From NCBI GenBank assembly GCA_025677835.1, contig JAIXMR010000013.1, positions 62,001-126,000 on the forward strand: a stretch of DNA of 64,000 nt, written 5' to 3'. Positions 10,101 to 21,995 of the stretch are shown here, one piece after another (positions within the stretch are counted from its first letter, which is position 1; every line of letters starts with the position of its first letter). The stretch is from Sporodiniella umbellata (Eukaryota; Mucoromycota; Mucoromycetes; Mucorales; Rhizopodaceae). Under the pieces are notes generated by a model. The model was not told where the DNA came from. It was given only the letters and a program-made list of their open reading frames with translations, and searched no databases. Both the position numbers and the translations under genes were made by a program.

Positions 10101-10595
10101 AAGCAAGTTTCAGCTTAAAAGGATGATTAAATGTTAAAGATGGGCAATAACTTTTTTTCGACCACAAGTATTAAAAAAGAAAGATCCCTGTGTCACCTAT
10201 TATTGTCCAAAGGGTGTATTTTTTTGGTCAAGCGCCAGATGTAGTTCATAATTATCTACCAAGACTCTTCATAGACTTTCAAATAGGCATAACACACTTA
10301 ATTTGAAATAAGGGCTTGCTTCAAAAAGAAACAAAAGACCTTCTTAGTTGTAACTTATGGTGATACAACAACGCCTTAGCAAAACAGGCATTACAGCATC
10401 ATCAGTGGGCGAGGTTTTAAATAAAAGGGAAGCCTCAATGGGCGGCGAAATATGTGACTTTATCAATATGATTTGGCTCGGATAAGTTGTATATGACTGG
10501 ACAATATATATGCAAGTGTTTTAATCGGAAGGATTGACCAAAAAAGAAGATTAAGTAGTATTTGTTTAGCCAATTAAATAATAGAATAAAACTGT
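10101..10595. other. Intergenic between Nudix gene and transposon relic
   Basis: About 500 nt holding the upstream region of the Nudix gene and sequence up to the left inverted end of the element. I see no gene in it. Confidence 0.5.
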
Positions 10596-12171
10596 CAGGC
10601 GGTTTGGTTATTGATATCGTCACATTTCTTGAGTACGTTTACTGAATGCTGAGCAAATGCCCGAAGATACCCGGAAGGAACAGCATTACACGACTCGGCT
10701 ATTCTTGCAGCTAAATTCTCTTTCTCTTGGAACTAACTACTCTCGACCTTATTTTTAAGCATGAACCAGGATTGCTCAATAGGATCAAACTTAGTGAGTA
10801 AGGAGGGAGATAAACGCACTTATACCCTCTCTTTGTTATCATATTGTCAGTTACATCGGCAGTATGAATGGGTGTATTATCCATTAATATATAGTAGCCT
10901 TTCATTTCCGGAATGGAATCCATTTCGTCCATATTTTTTTAAACAAACTTCATATAGCGGTGAGTGACAGTACTTTTGAAGGCAGGCTTTTTGGTTTAGA
11001 TGGCGTTTTTCTTTTGCAATTGCTAATATTAATCTTTAACTTTTTAACCGAACGCTCTTGAGAGATGATTTATATAAAAAAGATTACTGGTTCTTCCTAC
11101 TTCTCTATTTTAAACTTATTCCCACTAACTGTCCAGCAACTTTGATTTTGCACCCCTTCTATTTTTTTTTATTAAATATTTGATTTGAAATAAGAACTAT
11201 CTTTGAAAATAATAAAAACTTTGAAATTAATCCAACTAGACTTTTTTTATATAGCGTTTTGATATTGCCACAGTTTACAACTGATAGAGCTTGATATTGA
11301 ATAAAACCTTTCTCCTTGGGGATTCCGAAACTCCATTGATATGACATATTTTGCTGAACCTACACCTAAAATTGTACTAGCCGTGGTCACAATAGCTGGT
11401 TTATACTTAGCAGACCATCCTTTTGGATGTCTCACATTGGTATCAAAACCTGATTCGTCTACAAAAATACAGTCTTCAAGGCAATCCATGTCTGTTTTGC
11501 TCCTTTATTCAACCTACGCTAAGTACTTTGCAATTTTGGTTGAATTGTTTCGAGGAGCCGGACCACGAGTGGTTTTTTTAAATGAAGGGTTGCATTCAGT
11601 TTTTAAGAAGTTTCTGACACTTGTTTCCTTAAGCGTAAACCCGCAAGTTTTCCATTAAATGAAGCAACTACGTCTACGACTCAATTTTGAGGGTTATCGT
11701 CATAAAGGTTAACTAAATGAATTTTGTGCCTCTCTTTAAGCTTTCCTGTTGATTTTTTAATTTTGTTGGTTTACTTTTCGAATATATTCCAGTCTTTATC
11801 TTTTTTGGGTTTCTTATCTCACCTCTGTGCTATCCTACCAGATTTAGCAGTATTAAACAGTTTTACCCTACTATAATGGACAAAGAACAGATCTGTTCAT
11901 TGGAGTAGCTTTATATGGCTTAATCTGCTGCTTTGCTTTAAGTGCAATTTCTTGCGTTTCAACATCTAAGCCTTCGTTAGTTGACTTTTGCTCTAAACCT
12001 TGCTTTTTGCAATAGAACCTAAGATGGGTTAGCATTTCTAGGCGATATAGATATATTTCTTCCAAATCCACTGTATCGTATCCCTTTCGTCAACAATTCT
12101 TCCCTACTCATCCTCATAAAAAAAATATGTGGTCGTTTAAAGCTACCCTTTAAGATATAAAAAACCGCCTG
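10596..12171 (-). mobile_element. Degenerate Tc1/mariner-IS630-type DNA transposon
   Basis: A 1576-bp cut-and-paste element marked by a broken DDE transposase on the minus strand and by inverted ends: CAGGCGGTTT at 10596-10605 and its complement AAACCGCCTG at 12162-12171. The two ends sit just outside the transposase remains. ATATC appears a few bases further in on both sides, so the terminal repeats were probably longer. A clean TA target duplication is not visible, consistent with an old insertion. Confidence 0.72.
10625..12118 (-). pseudogene. Broken DDE transposase (Tc1/mariner-IS630 superfamily)
   Basis: Pieces of one transposase lie in order on the minus strand, with several stops and frameshifts. 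A helical N-terminal part (about 12118-11700) includes KERHKIHLVNLYDDNPQ. Next comes TLKETSVRNFLKTECNPSF (about 11640-11580). The first catalytic block is FVDESGFDTNVRHPKGW (about 11470-11400), followed by KYVISMEFRNPQGE. The second block is MDNTPIHTADVTD (about 10880). The third (NPIEQ in related proteins) survives only in another frame as FDPIEQSWFMLKNK after a frameshift near 10800. The tail reads YLRAFAQHSVNVLKK. The first Asp, second Asp and Glu are all recognisable, but the enzyme cannot be made whole from this copy. The reading frame breaks show it is inactive. Confidence 0.88.
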
Positions 12172-12674
12172 TTGGCGTTGCACTTATTGTATATAGAAAA
12201 CTATGCGTGTATTTAAGGGGATGACTACGACCATGAACTACATTGGCTTAAAAACGAAACAACCAACACTAATTTTAACACGAATCGGTTTTTGGAGTGA
12301 AGCAATTGGTGATCTAAAATTACACAGACCAAATGCGTAGAACTTTAGGAAATGTTGCGATTTGATTCCACAAATACTGTAAGATTGGAAACTACTTTTT
12401 AGGAAAGCAAAGGTACCCAATAGAATCAAACGATTTCTTTTACGAAAACCTCCGCTTACTTTAGGTTTAGTCGCTATTTCAATTTCGAGCCTTGCTCAAC
12501 CAAACGATGCCTATTGTGTTGAGGTAGTACAGCATTTTATTGTAGTACTACCAAGAGAGTTTTGATGAGACACCAACCATTAATTCTTTTCTTTACTTTG
12601 CTTCTCTAATTTAATAAATTTTCCCAGAAAAAATCGTACATATTTTAACCTATAGTTTGTGTTTATAGAAAAGG
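12172..12674. other. Intergenic, upstream of mucin-like gene
   Basis: Holds the promoter side of the mucin-like gene, with pyrimidine-rich sequence close to the start. I see no gene. Confidence 0.5.
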
Positions 12675-13763
12675 ATGAAACTGAAAGCATCCACACTACT
12701 TTTATTGTTAACAATAACCATCATTCAGTTGATCTCAAAAGTTGCCTGCCAACTTCCAGATCCTTTGAATCCGTTGCCCAATACAGAAAGTGTGTCATCT
12801 ACATCAATATTACCGACACAAACGACAACAGTTAATCCAACAAAACCCACCACACCAATAACTACATCAGATACATCTGTTGTTACTACACCAGATATTA
12901 CATCTAGTCCTAGCAGTCAATCAACAATACAACCCTCTGTTCCTGAGTCTAGTACCACCATACCTAGCTCGTCTTCTCAAACAACTACTCCCTCTAGTAC
13001 TCCTTCTAGTACTCACCCATCATCAAGCAGTGTTCTACCTACTACACAACCTAATACAACCTCAAAACCAACTACAAGCTCTAAAACTGCTCAACCTTCT
13101 TCATCTTCAACATCGCAACCCAATCAAAAGTCGCCTCTTAACACGACACCTATTATTGTTGGGTCTGTTGTTGGAGGTATAGGTAGGATTAATTATTTTA
13201 AATTAATACATAGTATTATTATTTAACTGCTTTCTTTTAAAGCTTTTATCGCATTAATTGTTGGTATACTAGCTTTCATATCTCGCCGTGGTGGATGTAC
13301 TAAGAGAGCAGATCGCAACAAAAAATCAGACTTTGATGACTATGGGCTTGCCGATTTCCCAACACATCGCAATCCCGCTCAAGAGGCTAATCCAGCTACC
13401 GCTCATAACGTCTCTCCCACAATTCCTAGACTGAATGAACAGGGGAACTATTACAACGACAATTATAACAACTATAACTATCCACAAGACGAATATGCTA
13501 TACAGTCGCAGCAACACGGAGGATACTACTATCCACAGCAAAACCATCAACAAGGGTATTATGAGAATGAAGGATATTACTATGATGGCAGCCCAGGAAT
13601 GAACTCTAATGGAGGTTACCCTTTACAAAGCCATATGCAGCAGACATACAACCCCCAAAGCTATGGTGTGGACAATGGCGCTAACTATGTGTCTACTCAG
13701 CAAAACATTCATAAACCTGACGATATAAGCCCTGCTGGTGCGGATAAGAAAAACAATAGATAA
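12675..13763 (+). CDS. Mucin-like single-pass membrane protein
   Basis: Two exons (12675-13182, 13243-13763), joined in phase across a 60-nt intron, give 342 residues. Residues 1-25 are a signal peptide (leucine/isoleucine-rich, ending VACQ). About 28-150 is almost entirely Ser, Thr and Pro, the pattern of a heavily O-mannosylated stalk. A membrane helix spans about 155-182 (IIVGSVVGG, then FIALIVGILAF) and is followed by the stop-transfer cluster SRRGG. The cytoplasmic tail is rich in Tyr, Asn and Gln (NYYNDNYNNYNYPQDEY). The layout resembles fungal cell-wall stress sensors such as Mid2/Wsc, but no cysteine-rich WSC head is present. Role as a sensor is inference. The intron interrupts the membrane-helix coding sequence. 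Confidence 0.85.
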
Positions 13764-14042
13764 CTGTACAGTAACAGCTGTTTTCTGAAAAAATATAAAT
13801 ATGCACATTTTCATTTAGTCTTTTTTAATAATATAACTAAGAAAGCAGTTTTTTTTTTAAAAAAAAAATAAGCACAATTGACTAAAAATACAGTATACGG
13901 TTTATTTGCACTTTTTTTTTTCGTTTTTTTACATTAGTGATTAGGTAATATACAGATAACTTAAAGTAATATAAATAGTAAATACATATGGGATACAATC
14001 TATTTCATAAATGTATAAATACATATAGGGTGGATTTAGGAA

Positions 14043-17000
14043 TTACAATCTTTCCTCAGAGTAGTCAGACTGGAAACCCATAACACTACATTGTGTCTCC
14101 TTGGCGTGTTTTCGTGCTTCTATTGCTCTTTTTTTATAGGAAAGCGCTTTTTCATGATTGATTTTTTGCCCTAAGAGTCCTTCTTCGTAACATTTGCTTA
14201 TATGCTCTAAAGCTTCTGGATCTTCGAGCATTTCTGCGTTTCTCCAGTAATTAAAAGCAGTCTGATATTCTCCTTTCTCTTCGAAGTGTTTGGCTAGTAC
14301 AATCATAGCTTTCAATTCGCTATTGTTGTTTTCTTCTATTAAAATATCAAGTCCTTTTTTCTCAGAATCTGGGCCGTATGAGTCTACCCATCGATTCAAA
14401 AGAAATATGCCAACTTTGAATTTCGCATCCTTGTTTCCCAAAGTATCCGATTTTACAAACCAATCATATGCAACCTTTCTAAGAGAGTTTGTAGGTATCA
14501 GGCCTGATAAATCGATATTTGTTTCTTCCAGACAGCCTAGGGCATATTCTGCCAAGCCGTTCGCTTCATTCAGGGAGTATGCCTTCAAGTACCATTGTTT
14601 TGCTTTCAGAAGATCTTGTTTTTGATAAACGCCTTGTTCATAAAAGGTTCCAATTCTGATCATAGCCATTACATGATTTGGGTTGTTTTGATAAGCTCGC
14701 ATAAAATAATCGAAAGAACTTTGATAGTTTTGATTCATTTTAAATGTAACATGATTCTGAATAACTCCAATAAAACCAGTAAAGTAAAGATCACCCAATT
14801 GATAGCTTGCATCGCTACAGTTCAAGTAATCTGCCTCCTTGAGATTATCAACAGCTTCTTCAAACAAACCTGCTTTAATTTCTAACATAGCGAGCTCGTA
14901 ATACGAAGGTCCATGGTTTTTGTTAGCAGCAATTTGAAGATAATCCGCAGCGATTTTGGAGCTAGAAGCTGCACCTTCTTGTCTGATTGATGTCTCTAGG
15001 GTTTTTTTTATTCGGTATTTTGCGTAGTAGTAGCAGGACTCAGTATGGCCTAAATCCGCAGCCTTTTGATAGTATTTGAGGGCCTTTTTCAAAGAGTCTT
15101 TGTTCTTTTGAGCTTCATAATACTGAGCAAGTCTGAATGTTGCATCTTTGTTGTTTTGTGCGGCATTATAGAGTGTAGGAAACATATCAGCAGCATTATC
15201 CGATCCATTTTTTTGACAAATCTCGGCTAGCTTTTCGTACACTTCGTTGCTCTTTAAAAAAGCACACGCTTTGTTGTAGTACTCAATAGCCACAAACTCA
15301 TCAACAGGTACCCCGTGACCTAATTCAAAACATTGACCCAGGCGGAACTGACCATAGCTCAAGATCATTCGTGCACTATAGTCAAGTGAGTGATTTGTTT
15401 CAAAAGGCGCCATGAGGTCAGAGAGTCTACTGATAGTTTGTGGCGTTCGATTGTCAGGCATCTTCATTTTGTAATACATGAGTAGAATTTGACTCAGCGG
15501 CTCATAAGAAATTTCGCGTAACCAGTCTATCGCTTGGCGCTCCATATTGAACATGCTATATGTAACAGTGGCGGCAAGCCTCATTTGAAAAATTTCTTTA
15601 GGGTAGTCTTCTACTGGGTTTTTGATTCTCTGCGAACGTAGGCTCACCATCGTTTCTGCTAATCTTCCTTGGAAGTCTATTGAAGTTTTTTTGCTTTCTT
15701 CAACTTCAGAAAAACATTCTTCAGCCACTTCCTCCTGTCCTTTTGTTGTGGCATATAGATAGCCTAATTCTAGACGAGCCAAGATGTTTCCAAGTTTGAA
15801 TGATTCTGAAAGATAAACTTCTGCTTTTTCTCGATTATTTGGCATCGTATTATTATGTAAGATCAATAGCCCTAGTAGTAATTACTAATGTTAAATGGTG
15901 TATTAAGATCGATAGTAACAGACAATACCTCTATAATATAAAGAGTCAGATGCTGATTCCTGAACTGGCTTTGTATCCCCAAGTTTTTTTAATAGCGAGT
16001 CCAATGTATCTAGCTGGTCCAAAAGCCTGTCGTCTTGATAGGTTTCATAATAGTGCTTAAGCAGTTTGACCCTAGTAGTGATTTCTAAGAGAGTATCAGG
16101 TGAGCTATCAGATGCCTGATCATGGCTAGTTCTATAGGGTAAAGCCTTTTCGTAAAACGCGGTAGCCAAAGCCTTGTTACAGCCAGCACAAATCTCTTCC
16201 TCGTGGCACTTAGCTAAGTACAGAGCAATAGTAATTAAGATCAAAGTTAGTTTTTTTTTTTTTTTTTTTGGTTTTTAAACAATCAACATTGTTTACCTAA
16301 AAGTATATACGGCCAGAATAAGCTTTTAACATTATATTTGACCATAGAATTAAGATAAGAGAACATCAAACTTTTGTTTCTTGCTTTTCCTTGCTTTTCC
16401 AGTAGAATCAGTTTTGCCAATTCCAATCGAGATTCCCAACCACAAGTAGTGTTAAGGTCATTACATTTTGCAACCTCAAAATATTTTTTTAAAGAAAGCT
16501 TTTTTTTGTTGCAAGCCCCCAGGAATTTTGCCAAGGATAAACTCATTCTAAGATTTTGCATTTAAAGTATTAGCTTAAAAGGTGTAAACCGCATGTCTAA
16601 TAATTTACCTTGAAGGAACGGATCCCTCTGATCGTTCAAATAGATTTATAGTTTTTACTATATCATCGTCAGACATCACGGGCAGCTTTTTGCAAATATA
16701 TCTTCCTGACATAAAGTCTCCAAGCTCAAGAGCTTTCCAAAGGCAATACAAAGAAAACCTAGAGTGAAACCTATCATTACTTGATTCTACTCTAGATTGT
16801 TGATATAAATTCCAGAGCTCATGATAACCTTCATCGCTAACTTTTTTCAAAATTGGTTCATACGTAGGAGGAAGATCAGTGTTTCCATCTACCACCAAAC
16901 CAAGCATTCTGTAAGCTGCAGGGTTATTTTTAGAGGCTGCACGGCTGAGCTCGCTGTAGACTTGAACAACATTAATATGATTGCTTTTGCTTGAGTTTTT

Positions 17001-19245
17001 AAATAGGTAGTCAGCTAAATAAATTACAGCCTCAGTATCATTATGCCTTGCAGCCAAAGTAAAATATTCAAAAGCTTTGTCTAAATTTTGAGTAACAGGC
17101 GCTGTTCCATGGAAGTAGGCCACACCAACCTGTGTTTGAGCCTTGGCACAGTCAAGAGCAGCAGACTTGAGAAAAAATTGAAAAGCGTCCTGATTTCTGT
17201 ATTTATTGTGGCCATTGTATCCTCCTTGAAGCATACGGCCAGCATGATAAAGGCATCTGTCATGGTTTTTTTCTGCTCCTTTTAAAAAGTAATAAAAGGC
17301 CTTGTTCTGATCTTTTGCGAGAATGGTCGAACCATCTAAGTCCTTGACACCTTCCAAATATGCCCATGCAAGCCAATAATGCGCGCCAGTATAGTTTTGT
17401 TGATTTGATAGCTCTTGTAAACGCAAAACAGCACTGTATGGATCTTTTTTGGCGCCACCAATCCCATTAAAAGTCCATACAGCAATACGGACAGCAGCCT
17501 CGCACTTAATAGCCTGTACATTCCAATGGTCTTCGTAAACTGAGGTAGATGGAAAATCAATTACTGAAAGAAATTCTTGGTAGGCACGCTCTGGATTAAT
17601 GTTTATCCACATTAAACCGCAAGAAAGTCTTGCTGCAATACTACTGCCTTTATATTGTTCATATATAGCAAGAGCCGCTTCGCGGTTGATGGAACAACCG
17701 ATACCAAAAGTAAGCATATAGGCAAGAACTATAGTCGCAGCTCTGTCGTTCAATCTTGCTGCCTCTTTTATATATTCAAAAGCGTCTGTCGGATTTCTTG
17801 GAGCGCCAACACCCAATAGACAAAAGATACCCAGTTTTCTTAAAGCTACAGCTGATTTAAATTGTAATCCTTTTTCGTCAAAGTGAATGCTTTTTGCTGA
17901 TCTAGCCATATGAGTGTATGCAAGATTCAAAAACCCAGCTCTCAAATAAATGCAGCTAACAATATAGTTTGCATAACCATTCATAGGGTGGCCAAGAGGT
18001 ATTTTGACTCTTTCACAGCATTTTACAGCACAATCAAACTGTGCTTCTCTATCATAATACATTGCTAAAGTAAGTGGTGCATATAGTTGTTCCTACAATG
18101 TCTTATAAGTACTGTAGTCTCAACTTATGTTTTATAAGATTTAGTTTTTAAAAGTCTTGCTTTACCTCATTTGAGGCCTCATTCAATGCCTCAATAGCTT
18201 CTTCAGCTTCAAATCCGGGGACATAATGCAGCAAAAAAATACGTCCAAAAGCTACCTTGGCTTCTAGAACACCGGCCTTGTGAGCATTATAGTAGAATTG
18301 ACACGCCTCGTTGACTTTTCCACACTCTTCTGCGTAAACACCCATTGTGTATGTTGCTCGAGCGTTTCCATTTTCTTGAGACTGAATCAAGTACATCAAG
18401 GCATCTTGTTGATGGTGATTGTAGGTGTCGTCTTGTTCGCTATAGTGTGCTTCATATAACATTCTTCCGGCTCGATATTGTGAGAGAGCAACAAGCTTCT
18501 TTGTTGGGTTGTCCAGTTGTTTATAGACATCAGATCCTTCATTTGATATGGTTTTAAACAACTGAAATGCATAAGCTGGGCTGTATCCTTGGTTTTTGGG
18601 TGAAAGGTAATAGAGCGCTTGGGTATACATGTTACAAAAATAGCGCTCATAATTATTCTCTGCGGCAGCTGTGCTATAAAAACCATTGTTTTTTATTTCT
18701 GTGTCACAGAAGACTTGATTCTGTGGGGGCCTGAGGTCCACTACACTGTATTGCTCCATTCCAGAATTCCGATTATTTTGTAGTTGGGCGCGTACTCCGA
18801 TCTTTGGATTAATTGAGGAAAAGTTTGAAATCTCTGTTCTAGAATCAGAAGATATATGCGAAAATAATGCATCTTCCATTGTTGTAGCAGCTGAAGATGC
18901 CAAAGAGGATACTGTCGAATATTCATCATACTCGCTCTGATCGTCATTGTTTATGTGTTGTTTTACTTTCTTTAAATAGTCATCAAATTGAGGGTGATCG
19001 CCCTGAGTTTTAATAAAATGGGTCATATCAGGCTCATCCCCTTCTTCATTGTTGTTTTGTTGATCGATAAAGAATTCTTTTGCTGTCAGTTGCTGCTCCA
19101 TTTGATCTGGCTGGGAGCTGTCTTCTAGTGTTGTTTCTAGCGTGTTTTCAATCACTTTTACTGATTGCGGTGCCGATTTCGTTTGTGGGGTCTTTGCTTT
19201 TGGTGAAAAGAGTCCCAACATTCGTGAAAAAAGGCTTTTAGCCAT
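14043..19245 (-). CDS. Giant Sel1-repeat (SLR) protein, 1642 aa
   Basis: Five exons (18166-19245, 16609-18092, 16297-16547, 15929-16213, 14043-15871) keep phase across introns of 73, 61, 83 and 57 nt and give 1642 residues. About 1-215 is polar and low-complexity (Gln, Ser, Asp), probably disordered. The rest is built of Sel1-like helical repeats, recognisable by AxxxLG/GxxY and KAxxYYxKAA spacing: for example KALKYYQKAADLGHTESCYYY, cut here as KALKYYQKAADLGHTES, and NLDKAFEYFTLAARHNDTEA. Sel1 repeats are protein-binding scaffolds, as in Chs4/Skt5 and Hrd3. No catalytic domain, membrane helix or signal peptide is seen, so a cytosolic adaptor is most likely. The ATG at 19245 is preferred: an upstream in-frame ATG at 19380 lies directly after a TATA box and would not be in the mRNA. 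Confidence 0.85.
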
Positions 19246-19383
19246 TTTAGGTTCCAGGGTATAGTATGTTTTAAAAGTACAAAAAGATGAAAAAAATGCA
19301 AAGAGTGAAAAGGGAGCAAGAGAAATCAATACGATGGGCGGTCTTATATATGCCATCATCACAAAAAAGCTGCGTGGCAATTC

Positions 19384-19394
19384 TTTTTATATAT
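19384..19394 (-). promoter_or_regulatory. TATA box of the Sel1-repeat gene
   Basis: ATATATAAAAA on the minus strand, about 140 nt before the chosen ATG at 19245, followed by the pyrimidine-rich leader common in fungal genes. Its position decides the start codon. Confidence 0.55.
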
Positions 19395-21958
19395 CAGTCA
19401 GTTGACAGAATCGTTTGAAACGCAGAGCAACCTTCTGATGAATCTTCTTAGTAATTTAGATGACGATATGACTGATGAAAAAAAAAAGGGTATCTTTCAG
19501 TCACAGCGAGGCTGCGGTTTGGATGTAAGAGCCTCATGTGTATTGTCACCATGAACAGTCAGTAAATTGGCTGTGTGGCGGTTTTTGATTTGTAACCCTT
19601 TTTTGGCGTGTTTTTTTAAAGTTACCAATGTTTTGATTTCAATTCACCTTTTTGGTATAAGGATATAGAACACTCGTGATGAATTATCTGGCGTACCAAT
19701 ATCTTGTTATTATTGTACAATAACAGACAAAATTTTGTGGTGTAAGTATTTGCAACTATTACAATATTCAATGTGAGTGCTGTTCAGAATGGTTTTTTGT
19801 TTTTAAGAAGTCTTAAACAACAGACTGCTGAGAAGCAATTGCTGAAGTGAAAAAAAAAAAAAAAAAGATCATTAGGGAGCTCATGTGATTGACATGAAAT
19901 AGCGTGTCCCGATTAAAGTGTATTATAAAAAAAAGTCAAGACTAAAGCCTCACTCATAAGGCTTTTACTCTTTCTATGTTCTAAGGAACTCTGCACTACA
20001 TGAAACGAGGCACATTTACGATTTCCTTAATGAAACACAAGTTTGTGTGGCAAAGCTTTTTCTATAAAGCAGCTTCCCCGATCATCAGCGATTATAGTCG
20101 AGTGTATAATATGTTTCTTTTAACATGCTTTCATGACTTGAATGTTTGCAGAAAAAAAAACCCAGTAGAACAAAAAACAAAAACTGAAAAAATGCTATAC
20201 AATGCTATTTATAAGCCTTCAACATGTCATAAAGGCACCTGTAGAGTGTGTATATAGAGTAAAATATAGCGTATGCTTTTGTAACACATAAAAACAATTA
20301 AAGACTTTTTGCTTTATGAACAATTCTATTCGTCATTTTTTCCTAACAAAAAAGTAAAAGGCATCCAAAAGCACTAAACAGCTCCGTTCAATTCAAAATG
20401 CAAGAGCATTCAACTTAAATCACTCTAAATTTTTCACGCTAAATCACAAATCTCTAGTTTATAATTGCACACTTTAAGCATTTCAGCCAACTGCAAATAC
20501 ATGTGAACAATCGAAAGCTTTGACGTTTATAAACGGGTTTAATTATTTGACACCTGCCTCCGTGAGAATGAGATAGCAAAGTAATGGAACAATTCATTCA
20601 ACAGCTGATGTTACCTTTGCTTGCAATACAAGTAAAAAGTTCAAACAGTTGCTTTAAAAAGCGTCAGCAGTCTATCCTTTTCAATCTCTATTTTGGTTAA
20701 AAATCATACACATCCTAAGGTAGCTTTTCGTTGGTGTTGTTTTTTTATAGAGCTTGTTTATTCCTATTGCTATAACTATGGATTCTAAAATACATTATCT
20801 CAACCGAATACTTAGACATAGCATTGTAATTTATAGGTGCATAATGCTTTTTAATCAACTGTATATATTTGATGCAGCTGGCCGCGTTTTTCAGGTGTAT
20901 ATAGAACCCTGCTTTAACAATAGACTGAAACTCATGTCTATATGGGATTTTCAATCATCTGATGTAAGACCATTGTCAGATTTTGTATTATGATGCATGG
21001 CATACTATAAATACGTAGCTTTCTATCACGTTTGGTTGAAGAGTAAGAAAAAAAAAGGAATTTGTATTAAAATTTACTAAAAGGAATTGCATAACCGTTT
21101 TCCTCGGTGTTTGGCTTAGCTGAACTGCGACTAATAAAAAGCTGTACATTGTCAAAGACAATTTAGCACACAACGCTATAGGATACAAAACTCTTTCTGA
21201 TTTTTTTATCAATAGCTGGTTTCTCTTCAATAGATCTATAAAAAATTTAACAGTAGAAATAGCTGTTTTCAGAAGAACATTGTTTTATCTGTAATATAGT
21301 ATATCGTAGAATTATATATAGAAAAACGTTTACACGGCTTTCTATAATAATTGCCATGGCACCTCTACTGGGTTTATAATATAAAGTATCTAAAGGGCGT
21401 CCTTCATTTCTAAAGCTGTTGAGTTGTAAACCAATTGAAATATATACATACGGTTTTTAATATAAAAAAATCGTAAAGCACACCTTCCAAATTTTATTTT
21501 ATTGATTTTACTCTATTTCAGTATTTTTGAAATATACAATCATTCAATATAGGTAAGGAAGGGGTGGTAAACATATATTAACCTTTAATCTCAAGAAAGC
21601 CCTTGTCTCTTACGCAGACAATCTAACAAAGCAGCTGATTTGTTAGCTATACCAACAAAAAAAAAAGAGCTCGTCTTTTTCTCTCTCTCTGATAGGATAC
21701 AAATATGAGCCCTAAGATCTAACCTGAATATACAAAACTTATATTCCAGTCAAATGCATTAAGGTTGTATCTTTTTTTGTATTGATTGCTCTAACGTGTT
21801 TTTATCGACTCTTGCGATAAAACAAAACGAAGAAGCTGATAAAAGTAGCTCAAGGCTCTACCTAATACTTGTGTTGTATCAATATTATAGGGTCAAAAAT
21901 ATTTAAGATAATCTCAAAGTATGTATCCATTTATCACTGTTCTAAATTCTAAAAAGCA

Positions 21959-21995
<37 letters not shown>

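Noticed and set aside
19246..19380. Longer start for the Sel1-repeat protein with a hydrophobic segment
   Set aside because: The upstream ATG is only a few bases after the TATA box; the segment is a translated pyrimidine-rich leader.
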